The notes under the pieces are model-generated. The model ran no database searches and was not told the origin of the DNA. It worked only from the letters and a program-made list of their open reading frames with translations. Of a stretch of DNA of 64,000 nt, positions 27,497 through 35,047 are shown piece after piece. The DNA lies in assembly GCA_006969385.1 (NCBI GenBank), contig CP030884.1, positions 496,001 through 560,000 on the forward strand, given 5' to 3'. Every line of letters begins with the position of its first letter. Within the stretch, counting starts at the first letter, position 1. This DNA comes from Planctomycetaceae bacterium. GTDB lineage: Bacteria; Planctomycetota; Phycisphaerae; UBA1845; UTPLA1. Position numbers and translations under genes: made by a program.

Positions 27497-27946
27497 ATGA
27501 CCACCTACAAGCACACACAAAGCGGAACGCCCACCATCACCGTGATCGGCGGCGGTGTGGCGCTGTTGGCAATCGTGGCCGTTTACATGTATCAGACGGG
27601 GCATGAGGCGGCGTGGGCGCCGACGGCGGTGGCTGCCATTCTTACCGTTACGCTGCTGATTTTTCATTCGCTCAATGTCGAAGTTTGCGACGGTGAATTG
27701 CATCTGCATTACGGCATCGGTTTTCCATCTAAAACGATCGACCTGAGCGAGGTGGCCAAGGTCGAGTCGGTGCGCAATCGCTGGTGGTACGGCTGGGGCA
27801 TTCGCTACACCCCGCGCGGCTGGCTCTTTAACATCTCGGGGCTGGATGCGATCGAATTGACGTTCCATTCGGGACGGACGATGCGCATCGGTACCGATGA
27901 GCCGGAAGCGCTGTGCAAGGCAGTACGCCGTGAATTGGGTCAGTAG
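27497..27946 (+). CDS. PH-domain-like membrane protein, hypothetical
   Basis: 149 aa. Two adjacent membrane helices near residues 13-30 and 40-58 (ITVIGGGVALLAIVAVYMY, then AVAAILTVTLLIFHSL), then a beta-rich cytosolic part with IDLSEVAKVESVRNRWWYGWGI and IELTFHSGRTMRIGTDEPE, the pattern of bacterial PH-like domains (YdbS/bPH group). The function is unknown. A TAAAAT at 27482-27487 lies only ten bases before the ATG and no Shine-Dalgarno is seen, so a leaderless transcript is possible. Confidence 0.5.
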   Translation: MTTYKHTQSGTPTITVIGGGVALLAIVAVYMYQTGHEAAWAPTAVAAILTVTLLIFHSLNVEVCDGELHLHYGIGFPSKTIDLSEVAKVESVRNRWWYGWGIRYTPRGWLFNISGLDAIELTFHSGRTMRIGTDEPEALCKAVRRELGQ

Positions 27947-28016
27947 AGTAGAATCATTACGGAAGCCTGATCGGGACGGGACCTAATCTCAAATGCATCG
28001 GTTGTAAAAATCGTGG

Positions 28017-28035
28017 CACCGCCGTCTCGGCGGTG
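28017..28035 (+). repeat. GCCG palindrome, family E, copy 1
   Basis: CACCGCCG-TCT-CGGCGGTG, a perfect 8-bp hairpin in the gap between the convergent PH-like and pseudopilin genes. The core CGCCG-TCT-CGGCG recurs at 33806-33818. Confidence 0.6.
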
Positions 28036-28087
28036 AAAGCAGGCGAGATGCCTAATGCGTAGTCCACACATCTCTTTGCATCTCAAC

Positions 28088-28549
28088 TTAGAATCGATTC
28101 TCCAACGACCCTTTACCGGATGACGAGTTGCTGTTGGCCCAAATTTCACCGGTAGTCGGATTGTATGCCCAGCCTTTGGCCGCACCGATAACGGCCCCCT
28201 TGGTTTGACCGGTGGCATCGACGACATTATTTGGCGTGCCATCGTCGTCGTAAGGATTGGGCGGTAAGGCACCATCCAATACGGTGCCGCTGGTGGTGAG
28301 TTCCACCACCGATGGGAAACGGGGTGTGCCACCGCCCGCGGGTGTCGTCGCGTACATACGAAAATTGGCGATGGAGGTGCGCATACTGCCGAGTGCGCCG
28401 CGACAGGCCGCTTCCTTGGCATCCCGGGTGTAATCCAGATAAACCGGCACGGCAATCACCGAAATGACACCCAAGATCACGATGACAGTGACCAACTCGA
28501 TGAGCGTGAATCCATACATGCGTCGCGATTCGCGAACCCGATCAGTCAT
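28088..28549 (-). CDS. Type II secretion / type IV pilin-like pseudopilin
   Basis: 153 aa. A short charged leader ends in MYG before the prepilin peptidase site and the canonical FTLIELVTVIVILGVISVIA helix with Glu at +5. The C-terminal part is a GspG-like globular domain (PNPYDDDGTPNN, AAKGWAYNPTTGEIWANSNS), where GspG proteins bind calcium. Only one pseudopilin is present, with no GspE/F/D near it. It starts inside the 3' end of the upstream gene (8-base overlap), so the two genes are co-expressed. Confidence 0.88.
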   Translation of the reverse strand: MTDRVRESRRMYGFTLIELVTVIVILGVISVIAVPVYLDYTRDAKEAACRGALGSMRTSIANFRMYATTPAGGGTPRFPSVVELTTSGTVLDGALPPNPYDDDGTPNNVVDATGQTKGAVIGAAKGWAYNPTTGEIWANSNSSSGKGSLENRF

Positions 28550-29252
28550 GGTTGACCTCCGTCACGGCAACCGTTGAATTCGCCTCTTTCGCGACGGCGC
28601 GCATCGACCGCGCCATGCGATTGGGACAATCACCGGGAGGTGCCGGCAGGCCCGCGTCACGAAGGCGGTCGGTTGCCCACGTCGCACAATTGCGCCCATT
28701 GCCCCAGTTGCCAACCTGATAGGGCGCAACCGCGTTTTGGTATATCGATTCCAACAAGCGTTCCCGCGTGCTCGGACAAACACGCAAGGAAAGGAAAAAA
28801 TCAAACTGCGAATCGTCATCATTGCGAATGTAGCCCGGATGCGACGTGGCCCAGGGCCAGAGATAGTCGACCAGGCCGATATCGCGTTCGTGCGTTCGGA
28901 AGCCCGTAGCGAACGACGCTGTCTTGATAAACGCATGACCGATGAATTTGGCCCCATCGGTCTGAACGCAGAGTTGCACGACCTCGAGTTCGTTAACCTC
29001 ACAGGTTCGACAGGCGTCATCGACAACTTGATTGGGGTTGATGTTACGCGAACACTGCTGCGTGTTGGTCCAGGCCGTCGTCGCGTCTTGCGACGGGGGC
29101 GAATAAAGATAAAGAAACAACTGATAAACGGCGAACGACGTCACCGGAAACGCGACGAGAACCACCACCACACAGCGCAGCAGCCGCCACCATGGTTTGC
29201 GGCCACGCACATCTTCCTTCTTGTCGATTGAGGATCGCTGAGGTAAGTCCAT
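28542..29252 (-). CDS. Membrane-anchored putative permuted papain-like protein
   Basis: 236 aa. One N-terminal membrane helix (LLRCVVVVLVAFPVTSFAVY, about residues 23-48) follows a basic segment, giving an exterior domain. That domain has KFIGHAFIKT and, much later, GRNCATWATDRLRDAGL. The order His (GHA) before Cys (NCATW) is the one found in circularly permuted NlpC/P60-type cysteine hydrolases (YiiX/YebB, DUF4105 and similar). Four other Cys (QQCSRN, ACRTCE) precede the His. The activity is an inference. ATG 29252 is preferred to 29273. It overlaps the pseudopilin gene. Confidence 0.5.
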   Translation of the reverse strand: MDLPQRSSIDKKEDVRGRKPWWRLLRCVVVVLVAFPVTSFAVYQLFLYLYSPPSQDATTAWTNTQQCSRNINPNQVVDDACRTCEVNELEVVQLCVQTDGAKFIGHAFIKTASFATGFRTHERDIGLVDYLWPWATSHPGYIRNDDDSQFDFFLSLRVCPSTRERLLESIYQNAVAPYQVGNWGNGRNCATWATDRLRDAGLPAPPGDCPNRMARSMRAVAKEANSTVAVTEVNHD

Positions 29253-29662
29253 GTTCTCCCGCCCGGCGCGCAAGGTGGTTCATCGGGTATCCCTCGTTTG
29301 AATCGTCGACCGCAGAGCTCCTTATTAGCAATCTGGCGGCGCAGAACGTATGCGGACGCATAACTAGCGCTGCGGTGTCCGTTGCCTAAATGGACTGCCG
29401 ACGTTCTCGGTCCTTGAAATGCGTTAACGAGCGAAGTCATTGCCGGCAACGTATCGAGCGGGGCCGCTGGGGGGCATCACGCCGAGCCCCCGATTGATCC
29501 GATCCGACCATCGCCATTGCCGGGGGCGACTTGCCGCCTCGTGCCCGGCGTGTTGCAATGCAAATCGGTGGTCTCCGACTGTTGGAAGGTGGGAGGCACC
29601 GCGCCCTCCGTCCGTATCAATGTCTTGAAATGATGCCGAAAGGCTCGACTTGGAGTAAGCAA
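29253..29662. other. Divergent intergenic region
   Basis: These 410 bases lie between the divergently transcribed papain-like gene and the nuclease gene, so both promoters must lie here. An open frame from about 29531 runs into the nuclease gene but has no recognisable protein features and is read as leader. No RNA gene or repeat was recognised. Confidence 0.4.
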
Positions 29663-30976
29663 ATGCGGTCCTTGATGCACACGCTCTTATGTTCTCTCTT
29701 GCTGTTCGCCCCTCCTATCGCGGCCTTCGCCGAAGACAAGCCCATCATCGCGCCGGAAGAAGGCTTGCCGCTAATCGACTGGACGGATGCCGAGAAATTC
29801 GTCGGCAAGCGTGTGATCGTCCAAGGCAAAATCGCCGCCACCGGTCGCTCCAAATCGATCACGTTCCTCAATTTCGACAATGGACGATCCTTTACTGCGA
29901 TTGTGCGTCAGGGCAATTACGACAAGTTCCCGAAGGCGCCGGACGTGATGTACGGCAATCGCATCGTGCAGATTCGCGGGACGATCAGCACGTATCGCAA
30001 TAAGCCGCAAATCGAAGTCAGCTCGCCCGATCAGGTCACGATCGTTGAGAAGGCGGCGGCAACGACGGCCCCCGGCGACATCAAAACGAAAGCTACGCGC
30101 AAGTTCACCGACAAGGTGCGCATCGCGACGTATAACGTGCTCAACTTATTCGACGATGAAGATTGCCCCTACCACAACGATGAAGGCACCAGCCCCAAGC
30201 CGCGTCACGAATTGGAGCGCTTGGCCGCAACGATTAAACAACTCGACGCCGATGTACTCGCCCTGCAGGAAGTGGAAAATCGTTTTTACCTCGAACGCTT
30301 CAACACGGCGATGCTGTCGGATATGGGCTACGAGCACGTCGTTTGCTTCGAAGGTAACGATGGTCGCGGTATCGACGTCGCCGTCTTGTCGCGCTTGCCA
30401 GTCGGCCCGGTGACGTCTTATCGGCACCTGCGGTGGAAAGATTCGCGCGGCCTCGATACGGGCTTCCGTCGCGATCTGTTGCGCGTTCGCATCGAACCGC
30501 CGAACGCAAAAGCCTTTGATCTGTTCACGGTTCACTTGAAGAGCAAGGGTGGTGGCGACGGTACCGAAGCGGTGCGCATGGGTGAAGTGACAGCGATTCG
30601 CGGCGTCGTGGACCCGATGCTCGCCGATGATCCGCAGGCATTATTCGTTGTTTGCGGCGATTTTAACGACACGTGGGATAGCAAACCTATCAAGCTGATG
30701 CGCGGCGAGGGGGACTCGGCGATGGAAGCATTCCAAAACGAAGACCCGGAAGGCTGCGTGACGTATAACCGCGGCCAGTATCGCAGCGTGATCGATTACA
30801 TCTTCTGTTCGCCGGCGATGGCCGAGCGATATGTGAAGCAGTCGATGCGGGTGCTGGATGGGAGTGTCGAAACCAGCGGATCGGACCACAATCCGGTATC
30901 GATGGACTTCAATTTGGGCGGCGCTGCACCTGCAGTATCAGCATCGCAGGCAGCATCGACCGGCGAAAAATCGTGA
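29663..30976 (+). CDS. Secreted endonuclease/exonuclease/phosphatase (EEP) family protein
   Basis: 437 aa. Signal peptide MRSLMHTLLCSLLLFAPPIAAFAE. Residues ~25-125 form an OB-fold-like module (GKRVIVQGKIAATGRS, IVQIRGTISTYRNKPQIEV). The catalytic EEP domain (~150-420) shows IATYNVLNLFDD, DADVLALQEVEN (metal-binding Glu), IDVAVLSRLPV, VHLKSKGGGDG, VCGDFNDTWDSKP (catalytic Asp-Asn) and GSDHNPVSMDF (catalytic Asp-His), so all key residues are present. It probably degrades extracellular nucleic acid for phosphate or carbon. GGAG lies seven bases before ATG 29663. Confidence 0.88.
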   Translation: MRSLMHTLLCSLLLFAPPIAAFAEDKPIIAPEEGLPLIDWTDAEKFVGKRVIVQGKIAATGRSKSITFLNFDNGRSFTAIVRQGNYDKFPKAPDVMYGNRIVQIRGTISTYRNKPQIEVSSPDQVTIVEKAAATTAPGDIKTKATRKFTDKVRIATYNVLNLFDDEDCPYHNDEGTSPKPRHELERLAATIKQLDADVLALQEVENRFYLERFNTAMLSDMGYEHVVCFEGNDGRGIDVAVLSRLPVGPVTSYRHLRWKDSRGLDTGFRRDLLRVRIEPPNAKAFDLFTVHLKSKGGGDGTEAVRMGEVTAIRGVVDPMLADDPQALFVVCGDFNDTWDSKPIKLMRGEGDSAMEAFQNEDPEGCVTYNRGQYRSVIDYIFCSPAMAERYVKQSMRVLDGSVETSGSDHNPVSMDFNLGGAAPAVSASQAASTGEKS

Positions 30977-31248
30977 CAAAAACTGACGATTGTCGAGATT
31001 TTTTTTGTGGAATGTTGGGTTATTCGGGCGGCAGGAATTGCCGAAAATGCTGACGGACATATCGCCGCGATTCCGTTACCGCCGGAAAAGCCCAAAAGGA
31101 TATTGTCACAACCTTATAAAAGGCAATACTTTGCGACTATCGATATCGGTCATAACATCGCCCTTGTGGACCTGAAAACAGGGTCTGAAATCGTTGTAAC
31201 TCCTTTATTTACCGAGCCAAAGCTAAGGAAATTTCCGGCCGATTCGTA

Positions 31249-31278
31249 TTGACACCTTTTGGAAAGTGCTACTAAACT
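31249..31278 (+). promoter_or_regulatory. Promoter of the twin small-peptide locus
   Basis: A perfect TTGACA at 31249-31254 is followed by TACTAAACT; the -10 is read as TACTAA (15-base spacing) or TAAACT (18-base spacing). It is the best sigma-70-type promoter seen in the window. It implies transcription starting near 31284, right before the first hairpin of the leader. Confidence 0.65.
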
Positions 31279-31279
31279 C

Positions 31280-31430
31280 CGCGCTTATCGCAGGGCGATA
31301 AAGCCTTAACGGACGTTTCCGTGATGGCGCGGTAACTCTGGGAATGGCTGTCATGCTATTGGTTCGTTCCCGCCGATAGCTTAGATGGCTGTTTCCTGTG
31401 GAAGTGAAACAGAATTCTTGGGAACACGAC
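31280..31430 (+). ncRNA. Structured 5' leader / candidate ncRNA or riboswitch
   Basis: Four hairpins in ~130 bases: TTATCGC-AGG-GCGATAA (31285-31301), ACGGA-CGTT-TCCGT (31309-31322), GGGAA/TTCCC enclosing 22 bases (31340-31371) and CTGTTTC/GAAACAG (31389-31412). The segments AAAGCCTTAACGG and GGCGCGGTAACTC recall parts of the c-di-GMP-I (GEMM) aptamer, but the GNRA-loop hairpin is absent, so no riboswitch class is claimed. It ends 14 bases before the first peptide gene. Confidence 0.4.
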
Positions 31431-31443
31431 GAGAGGTAGTCAG

Positions 31444-31563
31444 ATGCTTCTGGATTTTGTGATTTCGGCGTTGATCGGTTTCATCGATCTGAACCCGTTG
31501 CTCGACCTGGTCTTCACCCCGCTTGCCTGGGCGTTGGTCTGGTTCACCGGCAACGACGACTAA
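31444..31563 (+). CDS. Small acidic hydrophobic peptide, copy 1 (39 aa)
   Basis: The product is 39 aa: MLLDFVISALIGFIDLNPLL followed by a second hydrophobic stretch with Trp-rich LAWALVW and ending GNDD. It has five Asp, no Lys, Arg or His, and two hydrophobic stretches separated by NP, so it is likely a membrane-associated or amphipathic peptide. AGAGG at 31432-31436 lies seven bases before the ATG. Against copy 2 there are 18 differing codons: 16 synonymous and two conservative (I7L, T35S). This pattern shows that protein sequence is under selection, so the gene is real although very short. No known family is recognised. Confidence 0.8.
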   Translation: MLLDFVISALIGFIDLNPLLDLVFTPLAWALVWFTGNDD

Positions 31564-31623
31564 ACAACCACTGAGAAACGTTTCTTTTTTTTGAACTTTC
31601 TTTCTTAGGAGAAGGAATACACC

Positions 31624-31743
31624 ATGTTGCTCGATTTTGTTCTTTCCGCTCTGATCGGTTTCATCGACCTCAACCCGCTTCTCGACCTCGTCTTCACGCC
31701 GCTGGCGTGGGCCTTGGTTTGGTTCAGCGGTAACGACGACTAA
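31624..31743 (+). CDS. Small acidic hydrophobic peptide, copy 2 (39 aa)
   Basis: The tandem twin of the preceding gene, 60 bases downstream, same strand and same length. It differs by Leu at position 7 and Ser at 35. AGGAG (31607-31611) and GAAGGA (31611-31616) give a strong ribosome-binding site. The spacer holds a weak AGAA-ACGT-TTCT hairpin with a T-run (31574-31592), which may reduce read-through from copy 1. The two copies end in the same GNDD. Transcription ends at the strong hairpin at 31909-31944. Confidence 0.8.
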   Translation: MLLDFVLSALIGFIDLNPLLDLVFTPLAWALVWFSGNDD

Positions 31744-31905
31744 ACCGATCGTTACGAAGAGCGGATGCGAGCTGCTCGAATTAATCGGAGCAGCTCGCCG
31801 AGGCAGGCAAACAACTCACGCTGGGCCTCACCATTCGCTCCGACCGTCATCCTTGACGGTCATGCAACGAGAAAAGCAGGTTGAGTTCTGCTTTCTGCTA
31901 GCAGT
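31744..31905 (+). other. Hairpin-rich 3' untranslated segment
   Basis: Directly after the second peptide gene: a perfect 10-bp hairpin CGAGCTGCTC/GAGCAGCTCG (31768-31797), a perfect 8-bp hairpin GACCGTCA-TCCT-TGACGGTC (31842-31861), and an AGCAGG/TTCTGCT arrangement around 31874-31905. No coding frame is evident. It could be a 3' structure protecting the mRNA or an independent small RNA ending at the same terminator. Confidence 0.45.
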
Positions 31906-31908
31906 AAG

Positions 31909-31944
31909 CAGGACCTGGGCGCAAAACCCTGGTCCTGTTTTTTT
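31909..31944 (+). terminator. Rho-independent terminator of the twin-peptide locus
   Basis: CAGGACC-T-GGG pairs with CCC-T-GGTCCTG (one T-T mismatch) around a seven-base loop, followed by seven T. This is a textbook intrinsic terminator. The 380 bases after it (to 32324) contain nothing I can identify beyond a small TACGCC-TTC-GGCGTA hairpin near 32088-32103. Confidence 0.9.
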
Positions 31945-32324
31945 ATGCGCTGACAGTTTTCGCTTCCGATTCTCGCCGGCACCATTTTCACGCCAATTGC
32001 CGCTCTTGGCTAATCGATGACGACCCGCCCTTGCTCAGGCTGATACGCTAAGTGGTTGTGATTTGGGTTTTTCGGCGGTTCGAGTCATTACGCCTTCGGC
32101 GTAGATGCCTGACGGCGTTCTGGCACAGCATCGTCATTTCTCGATTTGACCAATGCCCATGGAGTAACCAGGCATTTCGCAGTGCATTAGGCTGGGCCCC
32201 ACCAAATCATCAACTGATTCAAAAACCCTCATCCGTGCCATGAATTGACCCAATCCACCGAACGACGGATAATCCGCCGTCTTTGGATTTCGATGCAATT
32301 CCCGCACAAGGAAGGTCGGTTCGT

Positions 32325-32840
32325 ATGCGAAAATGGATGTTACTCAGTCTGATGTGTCTGCCCCTGTTCGGTGCCATGTGCCCCACGCCCGCCGGTTCGC
32401 CCGCGCCGCTTAGCTGCAACGACCCGCTCGACGGCAGCAACTTCGGGTTCACGATCGACGTGCCCGATTCATTCTCGTGTACCTCGTCGTTCCCGTTTTC
32501 GACCGACGTGATTCAGGGGTTTGTCACCTACGAAGACAACAACACGGGCATTCAGCTATTGGTGCTGGTCGGTTCGACCGCCCAAACGCCGGATCAGCCC
32601 GGCGGCGACGACTCGGGCGTCGAATGCAACGACATCGGTCCGTTTACCAACTCGGCGGGCATCGAATTTGACCGCTGCCGGTTTGATGAAACCGAAGACA
32701 ACGGCACACCGCGGATCACGTTCTCCGGCTCAACACCATTGCCTGCGGACGATCAGCTCATCCTGATCTCCGTCGTCTCTGATACCGCCGATGGTCTCGA
32801 AGACGCCCTGAACGCCGTGCTCGAAGGCATGACCTTCTAA
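32325..32840 (+). CDS. Small secreted protein, hypothetical
   Basis: 171 aa. The N-terminus (MRKWMLLSLMCLPLFGAMCP) is an export signal, possibly with a lipid-modified Cys, although the residue before it is an unusual Met. The mature part is acidic, Cys-containing and beta-prone (FGFTIDVPDSFSC, GIQLLVLVGST), resembling short lipoproteins of unknown role in planctomycetes. ATG 32325 is preferred to 32283 because the signal peptide starts there. AccD follows at 53 bases. Confidence 0.55.
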   Translation: MRKWMLLSLMCLPLFGAMCPTPAGSPAPLSCNDPLDGSNFGFTIDVPDSFSCTSSFPFSTDVIQGFVTYEDNNTGIQLLVLVGSTAQTPDQPGGDDSGVECNDIGPFTNSAGIEFDRCRFDETEDNGTPRITFSGSTPLPADDQLILISVVSDTADGLEDALNAVLEGMTF

Positions 32841-32893
32841 AGCGAATCAGTATGCCGGTCAGCATTCGGCACCGAGAGGAATCAGAATCAACC

Positions 32894-33694
32894 ATGCCCA
32901 AAGTTGACGTACCGCAAGGCCTTTGGCTCAGTTGCGATGCCTGCTCCAAGATGATCTTCAAGAAGGTGCTGGAAGAGAACCAGCGCGTCTGCCCCGAGTG
33001 CGGCCACCATTATCGCGTGGATGCCCGCACGCGCATCAGGCAATTGTGCGACCCGGATACCTTTGAAGAATTCAACGCCGAATTGGTGTCGACCAACCCC
33101 TTGGATTGGACGGATTCCAAACCCTACGAAGCCCGTCAGGCGGAAGCCCGTCAAAAGACCGGGCTGACCGAAGCGGTGCTGACCGGTCGCGCTTACGTCA
33201 AAGGCCGCGCGGCTATCCTGGCCGTGATGGACCCGTTCTTCATTATGGGTTCGATGGGTGCCGTGGTTGGTGAAAAGGTGACCGCCGCTATTGAACGTGC
33301 CACCGACGAGGGGCTGCCGATCGTGATCGTTACCTGCTCCGGCGGTGCCCGTATGATGGAGGGCTTGGTCAGCCTGATGCAGATGGCCAAGACGTCCGCG
33401 GCGATCGCCCGCCACGATGACGCCAAGGGGCTATACATTACGGTGCTGACCGACCCGACGACGGCAGGCGTGGCCGCGAGTTTCGCCTCGCTAGGTGATA
33501 TCGCCTTGGCCGAACCCAAGGCTATGATCGGCTTTGCCGGGCCGCGCGTGATTTGGAATACGGTCAAGACCGAGCTGCCTGAAGGTTTCCAGACCGCCGA
33601 GTTCATGCTCGAACACGGTTACGTCGATCGCATCGTGCCGCGCCACGAGCTGCGCAATGAGATCGCGCGTATCATCGACTTCTGCACGAAGTAG
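32894..33694 (+). CDS. accD: Acetyl-CoA carboxylase carboxyltransferase subunit beta
   Basis: 266 aa. It transfers the carboxyl group from carboxybiotin to acetyl-CoA together with AccA. The N-terminal zinc ribbon uses CDAC (14/17) and CPEC (33/36). The carboxyltransferase core shows EAVLTGRAYVKGR, FIMGSMGAVVGEKV, VTCSGGARMMEG (oxyanion/acyl-CoA site), LTDPTTAGVAASFA, GDIALAEPKAMIGFAGPRVI and the C-terminal AEFMLEHGYVDRIV. ATG 32894 is chosen by the zinc ribbon position. AccA, AccB and AccC are not adjacent. Confidence 0.95.
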   Translation: MPKVDVPQGLWLSCDACSKMIFKKVLEENQRVCPECGHHYRVDARTRIRQLCDPDTFEEFNAELVSTNPLDWTDSKPYEARQAEARQKTGLTEAVLTGRAYVKGRAAILAVMDPFFIMGSMGAVVGEKVTAAIERATDEGLPIVIVTCSGGARMMEGLVSLMQMAKTSAAIARHDDAKGLYITVLTDPTTAGVAASFASLGDIALAEPKAMIGFAGPRVIWNTVKTELPEGFQTAEFMLEHGYVDRIVPRHELRNEIARIIDFCTK

Positions 33695-34060
33695 GGCGCG
33701 ATCGCTTCAACCGCGTGTTGAAAAACGCTGCCATTTTCTACGCCTGCAGCCATCTTTGTTCCTGCTATAGTCGACATCAAGTAGCAATACCGATTGGGGG
33801 ATCGTCGCCGTCTCGGCGGTGCGAATTCACATTACTCAACGGCGAGACGCCGATGCTCCCCTTGGCAGTAATCAAACAACACTCGTGCCCGACGTCTCGG
33901 TTGAATCACGTTTGTTATTTTGCGCGGTCGCTTGCCGTCGGGACGCAGCCGAAGTCAGTTTGAACCGTGAGAAAATGACGCGGTTGCCAAGTTCACTTTG
34001 CAGTCGACCCGATATTGCGCCGCCGATCATTTCGGCGGCGAAATCAAGAACTGTTTACCC
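33695..34060. other. Intergenic region with palindromes
   Basis: 366 bases between accD and the antiporter gene with no convincing gene. At 33806-33818 lies CGCCG-TCT-CGGCG (family E, copy 2) and at 33840-33852 CGGCG-AGA-CGCCG, i.e. two hairpins whose loops are complementary (TCT and AGA). A CCGCCG/CGGCGG pair follows near 34020-34039. Confidence 0.5.
33804..33852 (+). repeat. Paired GCCG hairpins, family E, copy 2
   Basis: The first hairpin (33806-33818) is the core of the unit at 28017-28035. The second (33840-33852) is its exact reverse complement, so together they form one larger inverted repeat with CGCCGTCTCGGCG and CGGCGAGACGCCG as arms. Confidence 0.6.
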
Positions 34061-35047
34061 ATGCTTCTCGACATCACTTGGATCATTTTGGGAGCGCTCA
34101 TCCTCGTCGCCGGTGGGGAAATCCTCGTACGCGGCGCGGCAGGCCTGGCGCGCAGTCTCGGCATCAGCCCCATGGTCGTCGGGCTGACGGTCGTCGCGCT
34201 CGGCACGTCGGCACCGGAACTCATCGTGTGCGTACTCGCCAGCTATAACGACACGCCCGACATCTGCGCGGGAAACATTGTCGGTAGCAACATTCTCAAC
34301 GTCTTGCTCGTGCTCGGCGTAACGGCGGTGATTTGCCCGCTGGAAGCGGCGGCCGCCTTTGTGAAACGCGAGATTCCTATCGCGGTGATTGGTGCCGCGG
34401 CCTTTTGGTGGATGAGCCGCAACGGACTATTGTCGCGCATCGACGCCGCCATCCTGCTCGCCATGCTAATCGGCTACATGTGCATGACGGTATGGATCGC
34501 AAAGAAAGCCAAAACCAAAGTGGTGGAAGAGTTTGCCGAGAGCCAAGGCAAGCTTATGAAGGGACGATTCTTCCTGCAGGTTTGCATGATCGTCGCAGGC
34601 TTGGTCGCGCTGGGTTTTGGTGCCGATTTGTTTCTCGAAGGCGCCGTCAATATTGCCAAGGCGCTCAACATGAGCGAAGCGATCATCGGCTTAACGCTGG
34701 TCGCTCTCGGCACGAGTTTCCCCGAGCTCGCCGCGTGCGTCATCGCCGCCCTCCGCAAGCACTCCGACATCTGCCTCGGCAACGTGGTTGGTAGCTGCAT
34801 TTATAACGTGCTGGCCATCGGCGGCGCGAGCGGCATGATCTTGCCCCTACCCATTTCACCCGATCTCGCCGCGGTCCATGTGCCCGTGATGGTGGGTGCA
34901 ACGGTCTTGCTCCTGTTGTTCGTCGCCACGGGGTTGAAGCTTTCGCGCCGCGAAGGTATTGCCCTACTCGTTTGCTACGCCGGCTACTTGAGCTGGTCGA
35001 TTTGGGATCACCTGCGCGACACGAGCACCGCCGTCGCACTGGGGTAA
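34061..35047 (+). CDS. Calcium/sodium antiporter (CaCA family)
   Basis: 328 aa with about ten membrane helices in two inverted halves. Alpha-1 repeat: GTSAPELIVCVLAS and GNIVGSNILNVLLVLG; alpha-2 repeat: GTSFPELAACVIAAL and GNVVGSCIYNVLAIGG. These are the ion-binding motifs of the YrbG/NCX-like K+-dependent Na+/Ca2+ exchanger family. ATG 34061 is chosen over 33998 because the first helix (LDITWIILGALILVAGGEIL) starts there. It is an inner-membrane protein that probably exports calcium; ion specificity is not proven. Confidence 0.9.
   Translation: MLLDITWIILGALILVAGGEILVRGAAGLARSLGISPMVVGLTVVALGTSAPELIVCVLASYNDTPDICAGNIVGSNILNVLLVLGVTAVICPLEAAAAFVKREIPIAVIGAAAFWWMSRNGLLSRIDAAILLAMLIGYMCMTVWIAKKAKTKVVEEFAESQGKLMKGRFFLQVCMIVAGLVALGFGADLFLEGAVNIAKALNMSEAIIGLTLVALGTSFPELAACVIAALRKHSDICLGNVVGSCIYNVLAIGGASGMILPLPISPDLAAVHVPVMVGATVLLLLFVATGLKLSRREGIALLVCYAGYLSWSIWDHLRDTSTAVALG

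Noticed and set aside
31280..31430. Assignment of the leader as a c-di-GMP-I riboswitch
   Set aside because: Only short segments match; the tetraloop-containing P2 helix and the receptor pairing could not be found.
32085..32110. Possible tRNA T-arm (GGTTCGAGTC-like sequence)
   Set aside because: The stem cannot form with the flanking bases and no acceptor or anticodon arm is present.
32052..32243. 63-codon frame after the twin-peptide locus
   Set aside because: Low-complexity Arg/Phe/Trp composition without a Shine-Dalgarno; probably chance.
33715..33963. 82-codon frame between accD and the antiporter
   Set aside because: It runs across palindromic repeats and has no protein-like pattern.
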